This document shows positions 1 to 5,595 of a DNA stretch of 7,196 nt, piece by piece. Below the pieces are notes generated by a model, which was not told the origin of the DNA, did not search any database, and saw nothing but the letters and a program-made list of their open reading frames with translations. Every line of letters starts with the position of its first letter. Positions within the stretch are counted from its first letter, which is position 1. Source of the stretch: an uncultured Oscillospiraceae bacterium. Lineage in GTDB: Bacteria > Bacillota > Clostridia > Oscillospirales > Acutalibacteraceae. The translations under genes and the position numbers were made by a program. The DNA is taken from positions 1 through 7,196 of the forward strand of contig CATWUX010000120.1 in assembly GCA_958354085.1 (NCBI GenBank). The letters are read 5' to 3'.

Positions 1-47
1 GCACGCGGTTTTGGAGACCGCTGCTCTACCAACTGAGCTATACCCCT
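1..47 (-). tRNA. tRNA-Trp (CCA anticodon), partial, 3' part outside the window
   Basis: Read on the minus strand from position 47, the sequence gives a 7-nt acceptor strand (AGGGGTA), the TA linker, a D-arm GCTC..GAGC with an AGTTGGTA loop, and an anticodon stem GCGGT/ACCGC. That stem encloses the 7-nt loop CTCCAAA, whose anticodon CCA reads UGG (Trp). The variable loop, T-arm and 3' acceptor strand lie beyond the left edge, so the far half cannot be checked. It lies 63 nt downstream of the CAT tRNA and is probably co-transcribed with it, because no second promoter is obvious in the short spacer. Confidence 0.93.
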
Positions 48-110
48 ATATTAATAATGCCGCGCAAGCCGGAGACAGGCGAGCCAATCTCACGGCCGGC
101 GCTCATTGTT

Positions 111-187
111 TGGTGGGCCTTCAGGGACTCGAACCCGGGACCAACCGGTTATGAGCCGGTTGCTCTAACCAACTGAGCTAAAGGCCC
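111..187 (-). tRNA. tRNA with CAT anticodon (elongator tRNA-Met, or tRNA-Ile2)
   Basis: This is a complete 77-nt cloverleaf including an encoded CCA end (111-113). The acceptor stem is seven perfect pairs, GGGCCTT with AAGGCCC (181-187 with 115-121), and the discriminator base is A. The D-arm GCTC..GAGC has loop AGTTGGTTA. The anticodon stem ACCGG/CCGGT holds loop CTCATAA with anticodon CAT at 151-153. The T-loop is TTCGAGT. The T-stem carries one C-U mismatch (C50 with U64 in standard numbering). CAT can decode AUG, or AUA when the C is lysidine-modified, and I cannot separate elongator Met from Ile2 by eye. It is not initiator-like, since the acceptor starts with a normal G-C pair. Confidence 0.95.
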
Positions 188-236
188 GTGAAATGTAACT
201 TCCGTACAGATACGGCAGCGCCAAAGCACGAAAGTT

Positions 237-292
237 ATTTTACCATAAAATTACCGGATGTCAAGAGGTTTGGGGCACTTTTTTAATTTTTT
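237..292 (-). promoter_or_regulatory. Sigma-A promoter of the tRNA unit with UP-like A-tract
   Basis: On the minus strand a perfect -35 box TTGACA (264-259) is followed by a 16-nt spacer and the -10 box TAAAAT (242-237). A TGG triplet just before the -10 gives an extended -10 (TGn). Upstream of the -35, positions 292-279 read A6-TT-A6, which falls at about -49 to -62 from the expected start and resembles an UP element for the RNA polymerase alpha subunits. Transcription should start near 230, about 43 nt before the CAT tRNA. The short leader contains a 5-bp hairpin (202-206 with 211-215). This design fits a strong stable-RNA promoter. Confidence 0.85.
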
Positions 293-321
293 CACTGTCA
301 CACGTAGGCGAAAAACAAATC

Positions 322-352
322 GGCGGCAGTGCGTTTTTGCGACACTGCCGCC
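322..352 (-). terminator. Rho-independent terminator of glmS
   Basis: A perfect 10-bp inverted repeat (322-331 with 343-352, GGCGGCAGTG and its complement) has an 11-nt loop. On the minus strand it is followed by a T-rich run, ATTTGTTTTT (320-311). It begins 10 nt after the glmS stop codon, which is where an intrinsic terminator belongs. The plus-strand flank has no T-run, so it should act on minus-strand transcription only. It also insulates the tRNA promoter downstream from glmS read-through. Confidence 0.9.
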
Positions 353-361
353 TTGGAAGAT

Positions 362-2191
362 TTATTCTACGGTTACGCTCTTTGCCAGATTTCGCGGTTT
401 ATCGATATCGCACTTGCGTGCCAATGCGATGTAATAGCCCAGCAGCTGCATCGGAACGACCTCCAGCGAGGGCATCAGCAGGTCGTTGGTTTTGGGAATG
501 TAAATGACGTGATCCGCTTCCGGCAGTACGTCGCGGTTGTCATCGGTCGTTACGACCAGCACCTCTGCGCCGCGTGCCTTTACCTCTTTGATATTGGACA
601 TGGTTTTTTCCATCAGCTTATCGGAGCAGGCCAATGCCACTACAAACGTCCCCTCTTCAATCAGCGAAATGGTGCCGTGCTTGAGTTCGCCGGCCGCATA
701 AGCCTCCGAATGGATATAGCTGATTTCTTTAAGCTTCAGCGACGCTTCCAGCGCCACGGCGTAGTCGAGATTCCGCCCGATGAAATAGGCATGTTCCAGA
801 TACGCGTACCGTTGGGCGAGCAGCTGCAGCTCCGGCGCCTGCCGCAGGATGCCGGCCACCATATCCGGCAAACGGATGAGAGCGCTGAGCAGACGGCGCA
901 GATCGCGGTCGTCGATATGTCCGAGCTTCTGCGCGATATAAAACGCCAGCAGATACAGCATGGTCAGCTGGGTGGAATAGGCTTTGGTGGTAGCTACCGC
1001 AATTTCCGGGCCGGCCCAGGTGTACAGTACGTCATCACTTTCGTTGGCGATGGAACTGCCGACGACGTTGACGATGGACAGCACCCGTGCGCCGCGGCGT
1101 TTTGCCTCCCGCAGCGCCGCCAGCGTATCGGCCGTTTCACCGGACTGGCTGATGATGATGACCATCGTTTTTTCATCCACGATCGGGTCACGGTAGCGGA
1201 ATTCCGACGCCAGATCCACCTCGACGGGAATCCGCGTCAGCTTTTCCAGCACATATTTTCCTACCACGCCGGCGTGATACGCCGAGCCGCAAGCGACAAT
1301 GAAGAGACGGTGAATATCGCGCAGCTGCTTTTGTGTGAGGGAAATGCCATCCAGCACGATGCCGCCGTTTGCGTCGATGCGCGGAGAGATGGTGGCGGAC
1401 AGCGCCTGCGGCTGCTCCATGATCTCTTTGATCATGAAATGCGCATACCCTCCTTTTTCGGCGCTGGTCACATCCCAGTTGACCACCATTTCCGTCTTTT
1501 CCACCGGATTGCCGTTGCCGTCAAAGACTTCGACGCCGTCGCGTGTGAGTCTGACCATATCGTGGTCGAGCAGCTGCATGATCCGGCGGGTGTGCGACAG
1601 AACAGCCGGAATGTCGGACGCGATATAGTTCCCGTTTTCCGCCAACCCGACAATCAGCGGGCTGGCGTTGCGCACGGCAATGATCTCGTCCGGATGCTCG
1701 GAGCACAGTACACCCAGCGCGTAGAAACCCTCCAGTCGGCTGACCGCCATGCGGACCGCCGCCAGAAAATCGCCGGTGTAATATTTTTCAATCAGATGCG
1801 CGATCACTTCGGTGTCGGTTTCGGACAGAAAGGGTACGCCCTGTGCCTGTAATTCCCGTTTGAGGGCGGCATAATTTTCAATGATCCCGTTATGTACGAC
1901 AGCAAAACGCCCGCTGGCGCTGCGGTGAGGGTGTGAATTTTCATCGCTGGGCTTGCCGTGTGTTGCCCAGCGGGTATGTCCGATGCCGACGGTTGCCGTG
2001 ATGCCGGCGCCGCCATTCAGTTTTTCGCTCAGCACGCTCAGCCGTCCCTTGGACTTGTAAATTTTCAATCCGGCGTCTCCCACAAACGCGACGCCGGCGG
2101 AATCATATCCGCGATATTCCAGTTTGGCCAGTCCCTCCAGCAACAGAGGTACGGCCGGTTCTACGCCGATGAATCCCACAATTCCACACAT
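362..2191 (-). CDS. glmS: Glutamine--fructose-6-phosphate aminotransferase (isomerizing)
   Basis: This cytoplasmic enzyme converts fructose-6-phosphate and glutamine to glucosamine-6-phosphate and glutamate, the first committed step towards UDP-GlcNAc and peptidoglycan. The product is 609 residues, the usual family length. The start at 2191 is fixed because MCGIVG places the catalytic cysteine as residue 2, exposed once Met is removed; the open frame extends upstream to 2251 but that start would bury it. Residues 2-220 form the class II glutamine amidotransferase domain, with HTRWATHG (72-79), HNGIIENY (100-107) and TDTE (125-128). Two SIS sugar-isomerase domains follow, with CGSAYHAG (301-308), ISQSGET (347-353), the KLKE Glu489, ELKHGT (502-507) and the C-terminal Lys604. 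These match E. coli Glu488, His504 and Lys603 one position on. It is a single-gene unit with its own promoter and terminator, divergent from spoIIIA. No glmS ribozyme is visible upstream. Confidence 0.98.
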   Translation of the reverse strand: MCGIVGFIGVEPAVPLLLEGLAKLEYRGYDSAGVAFVGDAGLKIYKSKGRLSVLSEKLNGGAGITATVGIGHTRWATHGKPSDENSHPHRSASGRFAVVHNGIIENYAALKRELQAQGVPFLSETDTEVIAHLIEKYYTGDFLAAVRMAVSRLEGFYALGVLCSEHPDEIIAVRNASPLIVGLAENGNYIASDIPAVLSHTRRIMQLLDHDMVRLTRDGVEVFDGNGNPVEKTEMVVNWDVTSAEKGGYAHFMIKEIMEQPQALSATISPRIDANGGIVLDGISLTQKQLRDIHRLFIVACGSAYHAGVVGKYVLEKLTRIPVEVDLASEFRYRDPIVDEKTMVIIISQSGETADTLAALREAKRRGARVLSIVNVVGSSIANESDDVLYTWAGPEIAVATTKAYSTQLTMLYLLAFYIAQKLGHIDDRDLRRLLSALIRLPDMVAGILRQAPELQLLAQRYAYLEHAYFIGRNLDYAVALEASLKLKEISYIHSEAYAAGELKHGTISLIEEGTFVVALACSDKLMEKTMSNIKEVKARGAEVLVVTTDDNRDVLPEADHVIYIPKTNDLLMPSLEVVPMQLLGYYIALARKCDIDKPRNLAKSVTVE

Positions 2192-2200
2192 AGAACACGA

Positions 2201-2206
2201 CTCCTT
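2201..2206 (-). promoter_or_regulatory. Ribosome binding site of glmS
   Basis: AAGGAG on the minus strand lies 9 nt before the ATG at 2191. It supports the start that leaves Cys2 as the N-terminal nucleophile rather than the upstream in-frame start at 2251, which would fall in the -10 region of the glmS promoter. Confidence 0.9.
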
Positions 2207-2250
2207 CATTTTCAGATTGGCAGGGCTTCCCACTCCCCTACGTATGACCA

Positions 2251-2279
2251 ATAGTACAACATTTTAGTCCGAAATGCAA
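2251..2279 (-). promoter_or_regulatory. Sigma-A promoter of glmS
   Basis: On the minus strand TTGCAT (2279-2274) and TACTAT (2256-2251) are separated by exactly 17 nt. The predicted transcription start near 2244 gives an untranslated leader of only about 50 nt before glmS. The leader contains the ribosome binding site and at most a weak 3-4 bp hairpin, with no room for a regulatory ribozyme. The assignment rests on box sequence and spacing only. Confidence 0.7.
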
Positions 2280-2324
2280 CATAAAGTTTCTTGACCGCCT
2301 CCGTTCTAACCTTGTCCGGCTGCT

Positions 2325-2332
2325 CATATATA
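2325..2332 (+). promoter_or_regulatory. Candidate sigma-E -10 element of the spoIIIA operon
   Basis: The spoIIIA operon is transcribed by mother-cell sigma-E in Bacillus and Clostridia. CATATATA here agrees with six of seven defined positions of the sigma-E -10 consensus CATACAnT up to its last base. It sits about 26 nt before the spoIIIAA start, which would give a leader of roughly 18 nt with room for the ribosome binding site. The expected -35 zone (about 2303-2310) is a poor match to the consensus, so the call is tentative. No sigma-A-like pair stands out on the plus strand in 2192-2357. Confidence 0.3.
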
Positions 2333-2342
2333 TCCAGTAAGC

Positions 2343-2351
2343 GAGGTGAGG
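2343..2351 (+). promoter_or_regulatory. Ribosome binding site deciding the spoIIIAA start
   Basis: GAGGTGAGG lies 6 nt before the ATG at 2358. A GTG at 2346 is in the same frame and would extend the protein by four residues, but it lies inside this purine-rich motif and has no such site of its own. ATG 2358 is therefore preferred. Confidence 0.7.
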
Positions 2352-2357
2352 ACAGGC

Positions 2358-3362
2358 ATGGGAGAGTTTTCCGGAGCGATCGTTTCCCTTCCGTCTGAAT
2401 TGAAGAACGTGCTGGCGAAGGTACCGCCGGACGTACAGGAAACGGTGCAGGAAATTCGGCTGCGTGCCGGAGCGCCGGTCGTGCTGTCCACGCCGCAGGC
2501 ACAATGGTATGTGAAAGCGGACGGACAGGTGACGGCGATCGCAGGCAACCATTTGCTGTGCTGCCCGGCGGCGCAGCTGACCGAGTGTTTCCAGATGCTG
2601 TGTGAATATTCGGTACATACGCACCAGCAGGAACTGCGCAGCGGCTATATCAGCACGCGCTCCGGCTGTCGGATCGGCGTGGCAGGCAGCGCCGTGGTGG
2701 AAAACGGGGAGATCGTGTCTATGCGTGCGATCACCTCCTTGTGCATCCGCGTGGCGCGGGCACACATCGGCTGCGCGCATACCTTGGCGCGGCAGCTGAC
2801 GGCGGACGGCGGAATCGCCAGCACGCTGGTGTGCGGCGAGCCATCCAGCGGGAAAAGCAGTTTGCTGCGGGATCTGGCCAGACAGCTGGCCGACGGCTTT
2901 GGGGGGCGGCGCTGGCGCGTGGCCGTCGTGGACGAGCGGGGCGAGCTGTCCGGAGAAGGACAGCTCAGCGGCTGTGATGTGCTGCTGTACTGCCCCAAGG
3001 CCAAAGGAATCGAGCAAGCGGTACGGTGTCTGGCGCCGGACGTGGTGCTGTTCGATGAATTGGGAACGGAAGAAGAATTGCGCGCGGTGGCGGGCAGTTT
3101 GCAATGCGGGGTGGCGGTGATCGCCTCTGCGCACTGCCGGGATGCGGCTTCGCTGCTGCGCCGTCCGGGCATGGCGGACGCGCTGCGCGACCGCGCGTTC
3201 ACACGGATCGCGTTGCTGGCGGGACGGGAAGCGCCCGGAACGGTGGCGCGGCTATGGACTGTGGAGGAGTTGCTTTGTGAAAGCGGTAGGATTGCTTCTG
3301 ATTGTGATCACGGGCGTGCTGCTGGGCGTTTACGCTTCGGCGGGCTTGAGCCGACGGGTTAG
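2358..3362 (+). CDS. spoIIIAA: Stage III sporulation protein AA, secretion-type ATPase
   Basis: SpoIIIAA is the cytoplasmic ATPase of the SpoIIIA-SpoIIQ channel that links mother cell and forespore. It is related to type II/IV secretion ATPases. The 334-residue product has no membrane segment. Near residues 90-110 is the family block with QELRSGYIS and GCRIGVAG. The Walker A loop is GEPSSGKSS (160-168). A conserved VDERGEL follows at 191-197, the Walker B is VVLFDELG (229-236), and an ASAH motif (256-259) precedes the C-terminal helices. The family is usually about 307 residues, and here the core ends near residue 306 (TVEELL). Translation then continues 28 residues past the spoIIIAB start, giving an 86-nt overlap with the next gene. 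That tail is Gly/Arg-rich, looks unconserved, and probably reflects loss of an earlier stop codon. First gene of the operon. Confidence 0.96.
   Translation: MGEFSGAIVSLPSELKNVLAKVPPDVQETVQEIRLRAGAPVVLSTPQAQWYVKADGQVTAIAGNHLLCCPAAQLTECFQMLCEYSVHTHQQELRSGYISTRSGCRIGVAGSAVVENGEIVSMRAITSLCIRVARAHIGCAHTLARQLTADGGIASTLVCGEPSSGKSSLLRDLARQLADGFGGRRWRVAVVDERGELSGEGQLSGCDVLLYCPKAKGIEQAVRCLAPDVVLFDELGTEEELRAVAGSLQCGVAVIASAHCRDAASLLRRPGMADALRDRAFTRIALLAGREAPGTVARLWTVEELLCESGRIASDCDHGRAAGRLRFGGLEPTG
3263..3269 (+). promoter_or_regulatory. Ribosome binding site deciding the spoIIIAB start
   Basis: GGAGGAG inside the 3' end of spoIIIAA lies 7 nt before the GTG at 3277. It fixes the spoIIIAB start there rather than at the upstream in-frame ATG at 3142, whose extra 45 residues are Arg/Cys-rich and are an out-of-frame reading of spoIIIAA. 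Confidence 0.88.
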
Positions 3363-3786
3363 CGGCCTGGAGCTGGCGCACCGGCTGATCGCCCGCGTCG
3401 CGTCGCAGATCCGGTATACCGCCGCACCGGCAGGCGAGATCCTGTTAGATGCCGCCGCGCGCGAAGAGTTCCGCACGCTGCCGTTTTTGCAGCGCCTGCG
3501 GCAACTGCTGGACGAACAGGGCAAGCTGCCGTCCGCGTGGCGGCAGGCGGTGAACGAAGGACGGTCGGAATCGCATTTCACGGAGGCGGACGCCGAGCTG
3601 CTGATCGGTTTCGGCGACGTACTGGGAAAGACCGACGTGGAGGGGCAGCTGGAAAACTGTCGGCTGTTCAGCGAGCTGCTGCAGGAGCATCTGACCGCCG
3701 CCCGTCAGCAGGCGGCGACGAAAAGCCGGCTGTATATCACGCTCGGCGCGGCGGGCGGCATGGCGCTGGCACTGGTGCTGCTATAG
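3277..3786 (+). CDS. spoIIIAB: Stage III sporulation protein AB, membrane protein
   Basis: SpoIIIAB is a mother-cell inner-membrane component of the SpoIIIA channel, structurally related to the GspF-type platform of type II secretion systems and a likely partner of the SpoIIIAA ATPase. From the GTG start the product has 169 residues, matching the family length of about 171. Residues 2-20 form an N-terminal membrane segment and 152-169 a C-terminal one (ITLGAAGGMALALVLL). Between them is a helical cytoplasmic domain with the family signatures LIARVASQIRYTAAPAG (37-53), FGDVLGKTD (112-120) and a C-terminal helix ending in KSRLY (149-153). The gene overlaps spoIIIAA by 86 nt and is followed by a 49-nt gap before spoIIIAC. 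The start is a GTG with a strong ribosome binding site, which probably couples its translation to spoIIIAA. Confidence 0.95.
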   Translation: MKAVGLLLIVITGVLLGVYASAGLSRRVSGLELAHRLIARVASQIRYTAAPAGEILLDAAAREEFRTLPFLQRLRQLLDEQGKLPSAWRQAVNEGRSESHFTEADAELLIGFGDVLGKTDVEGQLENCRLFSELLQEHLTAARQQAATKSRLYITLGAAGGMALALVLL

Positions 3787-3798
3787 CCGCTTTGCGGC
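3786..3798 (+). other. Small hairpin at the end of spoIIIAB
   Basis: GCCGC (3786-3790) and GCGGC (3794-3798) form a perfect 5-bp GC stem with a TTT loop, starting on the last base of the spoIIIAB stop codon. No T-run follows, so it is not a normal intrinsic terminator. It could affect mRNA stability, mark a 3' end after processing, or be chance in GC-rich DNA. Confidence 0.35.
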
Positions 3799-3835
3799 AA
3801 GCGTAAATAGTGAAACAGAGAGGCAGGTCAACGAT

Positions 3836-4030
3836 ATGGATGTGGATTTGATTTTTAAGATTGCCGCGATCGGGATCATTGTCGCGGTGCTCAATCAGGT
3901 GCTGATCCGTTCCGGACGGGAGGAGCAGGCTATGCTCACCACGCTGGCCGGACTGATCGTTGTGCTGAGTATGGTCGTGGTGGAGATCAGCGATTTGTTC
4001 CGTATGGTCAAATCGGTGTTTGGACTATAA
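3836..4030 (+). CDS. spoIIIAC: Stage III sporulation protein AC, small membrane protein
   Basis: This is a 64-residue integral membrane protein of the SpoIIIA channel base, matching the usual family length of about 65. Two hydrophobic segments (about 5-21 and 34-52) flank a short loop. That loop carries the family hallmark, a Ser-Gly-Arg-Glu-Glu-Gln-Ala stretch at 26-32 followed by LTTLAGLIVVLS. The ATG at 3836 gives the usual N-terminus; its ribosome binding site is modest (GAGGCAGG, about 9 nt upstream). The preceding gap of 49 nt is the widest inside the operon. The stop codon directly abuts the ATG of spoIIIAD. Confidence 0.96.
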   Translation: MDVDLIFKIAAIGIIVAVLNQVLIRSGREEQAMLTTLAGLIVVLSMVVVEISDLFRMVKSVFGL

Positions 4031-4435
4031 ATGGAGATCATGGCGATTGCCGGCGTGGTCGTGATCGCGGCGTTTCTGGCGGTGCTGCTGCGGCAGCAGC
4101 GTCCCGAACAGGCGATGGCGGTCGGTCTGCTGGCGGGAATCGGCATTTTGGCGTTGGTGCTGACCAAGGCGGTGCCGGTGTTTTCCACTCTGCAGGACCT
4201 GCTGGGAACGGCCGCCCTGCCGGAGGAATATGGACAGGTGTTGTTCAAAGCGCTGGGGATCTGCCTGCTCACGCAGCTGGCGACGGACGCGTGCAAGGAC
4301 GCGGGGGAAAGTGCGCTTGCGGCGAAAGCGGAGCTGGCGGGAAAGCTGTTTTTGCTGATGCTGGCGCTGCCGCTGTTTGAAAAGATCGCCGAGATCGCGG
4401 TTTCCCTTATAAACGGACAGGCGGTGAACGGATGA
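4031..4435 (+). CDS. spoIIIAD: Stage III sporulation protein AD, membrane protein
   Basis: SpoIIIAD is a multi-pass membrane protein of the SpoIIIA channel base, 134 residues here against roughly 130 in the family. Hydrophobic segments lie near 5-21, 31-47, 68-84 and 103-118. The N-terminal RQQRPEQA (21-28) corresponds to the short conserved Pro-containing loop after the first segment, and a LATDACKDAGESALA stretch (83-97) precedes the last segment. The ATG immediately follows the spoIIIAC stop (TAAATG) with no recognisable ribosome binding site, so initiation probably relies on ribosomes ending on spoIIIAC. A second in-frame ATG at 4040 would lose three residues and has only a badly spaced GGAG. 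The stop overlaps the spoIIIAE start (ATGA). Confidence 0.95.
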   Translation: MEIMAIAGVVVIAAFLAVLLRQQRPEQAMAVGLLAGIGILALVLTKAVPVFSTLQDLLGTAALPEEYGQVLFKALGICLLTQLATDACKDAGESALAAKAELAGKLFLLMLALPLFEKIAEIAVSLINGQAVNG

Positions 4436-5583
4436 AGCGCAGATGTGTGTGGCTGCTGTTGGCACTGTTTTTATGCCTGTTTGTGCCGGCGGCAGCGGAG
4501 GGCGAAGCTCCTGAGACGCTGGACGAGCTGTATAATCAGCAGCTGGAGGCGAGCGGAGCGGAGGAGCTGTTTGAGCAGCTGCCCGCGGAAACACGCCGCT
4601 TTCTGGCGGATATCGGCATTACCGGCTTGGATGCCGACGGCATTACCGGTTTGCAGCCGGCCGGACTGCTGCAGCAGCTGCTGAATTTGTTTTCGGAGCA
4701 GGCTGGCGGGCCGATCCGTGCGTGCGGTATCGTGCTGGGCATCGTACTGCTGTGCGCGCTGATGGACGGCGTTCGGCAGACGGTGCGGGAGCCGGCAGCC
4801 GCCGATGTGTTCGGCGTGGTATGCGCTCTGGCGGCGGCGATCGCGATTCTGTCGCCGGTGGCGGGCTGTATACGCAGCGTATGCGCGGCGACGGAAAGCA
4901 CGTCGGTGTTTATGCTCAGTTTTGTACCCGTGTATTCCGGCGTACTGCTCACCACAGGGCAGGCCGCGACCGCGCTGTCATACAACACCATCGTGCTGTT
5001 TGTCGCGGAACTGTTATCGATGCTTGCCGCGCACGTGGTGGTGCCGCTGATGACGATTTCGCTGGCGATGGGGCTGACCGGTGCGGTATCGGGCGGCTTG
5101 CGGCTGGACGCCGCCGGTACACTGTTGCATAAGATCGGTGTATGGTTGCTGGGCATTACGACTACGATTTTTGTCGGGCTGCTGTCCATTCAGGGCATCG
5201 TCGGCGCGGCTGCCGATACTCTGGGCGGGCGCGCGATCCGGTTTTCGCTGGCCAGCTTTGTGCCGGTGGTGGGCGGTGCGCTGGGCGAGGCATTCAACAC
5301 GGTAAAGGGGTGTCTGTCGCTGCTGAAATCGACGCTGGGCGGGTTCGGTATCCTCGCGACCGCCTTCATCGTCCTGCCGCCGCTTCTGGAATGTGCGGCG
5401 TGGGTGCTGTGTTTAAGCATATGCACGATGGCGGCGGATATGTTCGCGTTACCGGCTGTCAGCGCGATTCTCAAAACCGCGCAGGGCGTGGTGAAAACGC
5501 TGATCGGTGTGTTATCCGCCAGCGCGTTGTTTATGATCGTGTCCACGACCATCGTGACGGTAGCGGGCAACGCCGCCGTGTAG
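4432..5583 (+). CDS. spoIIIAE: Stage III sporulation protein AE, polytopic membrane protein
   Basis: SpoIIIAE is the large polytopic membrane subunit of the SpoIIIA channel. The 383-residue product is close to the family's approximately 400. It begins with a classical signal peptide: KRR, a hydrophobic core (6-18), and a likely cleavage site after AAA near residue 22. A hydrophilic region follows (about 23-92), with a short ITGL repeat at 62-65 and 71-74. From residue 95 onwards come about seven hydrophobic segments, near 96-110, 127-144, 160-177, 183-205, 236-260, 305-330 and 352-378. Family-like features include FVPVYSG (164-170), GLTGAVSGGLR (214-224) and SFVPVVGGALGEA (275-287), the second being a duplicated-looking echo of the first. 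The ATG overlaps the spoIIIAD stop by four bases (ATGA), which indicates coupling; the ribosome binding site is weak. Confidence 0.95.
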   Translation: MKRRCVWLLLALFLCLFVPAAAEGEAPETLDELYNQQLEASGAEELFEQLPAETRRFLADIGITGLDADGITGLQPAGLLQQLLNLFSEQAGGPIRACGIVLGIVLLCALMDGVRQTVREPAAADVFGVVCALAAAIAILSPVAGCIRSVCAATESTSVFMLSFVPVYSGVLLTTGQAATALSYNTIVLFVAELLSMLAAHVVVPLMTISLAMGLTGAVSGGLRLDAAGTLLHKIGVWLLGITTTIFVGLLSIQGIVGAAADTLGGRAIRFSLASFVPVVGGALGEAFNTVKGCLSLLKSTLGGFGILATAFIVLPPLLECAAWVLCLSICTMAADMFALPAVSAILKTAQGVVKTLIGVLSASALFMIVSTTIVTVAGNAAV

Positions 5584-5595
5584 GAGGGACGACTT

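Noticed and set aside
48..110. Possible hairpin or small RNA in the spacer between the two tRNAs.
   Set aside because: Short GC-rich complementary pieces (GCCGG with CCGGC) exist, but only 4-5 bp with large internal loops; a plain processing spacer explains it.
329..1852. A 507-codon open frame on the plus strand, antisense to glmS.
   Set aside because: The translation is rich in Gln/His/Arg/Asp with no domain signature, has no ribosome binding site, and is the mirror of strong third-position G/C bias in glmS, whose own frame is unambiguous.
2192..2251. N-terminal 20-residue extension of GlmS.
   Set aside because: It would block the catalytic N-terminal cysteine and would start in the promoter -10 region.
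2238..3134. A 298-codon open frame on the minus strand, antisense to spoIIIAA and reaching into the glmS promoter.
   Set aside because: It lies opposite a well-conserved ATPase, has Arg/His/Gln-rich composition typical of antisense readings, and shows no family resemblance.
3142..3276. N-terminal 45-residue extension of SpoIIIAB from an upstream ATG.
   Set aside because: The extension is Arg/Trp/Cys-rich, lies wholly within spoIIIAA in another frame, and the GTG at 3277 has a strong ribosome binding site and gives the family length.
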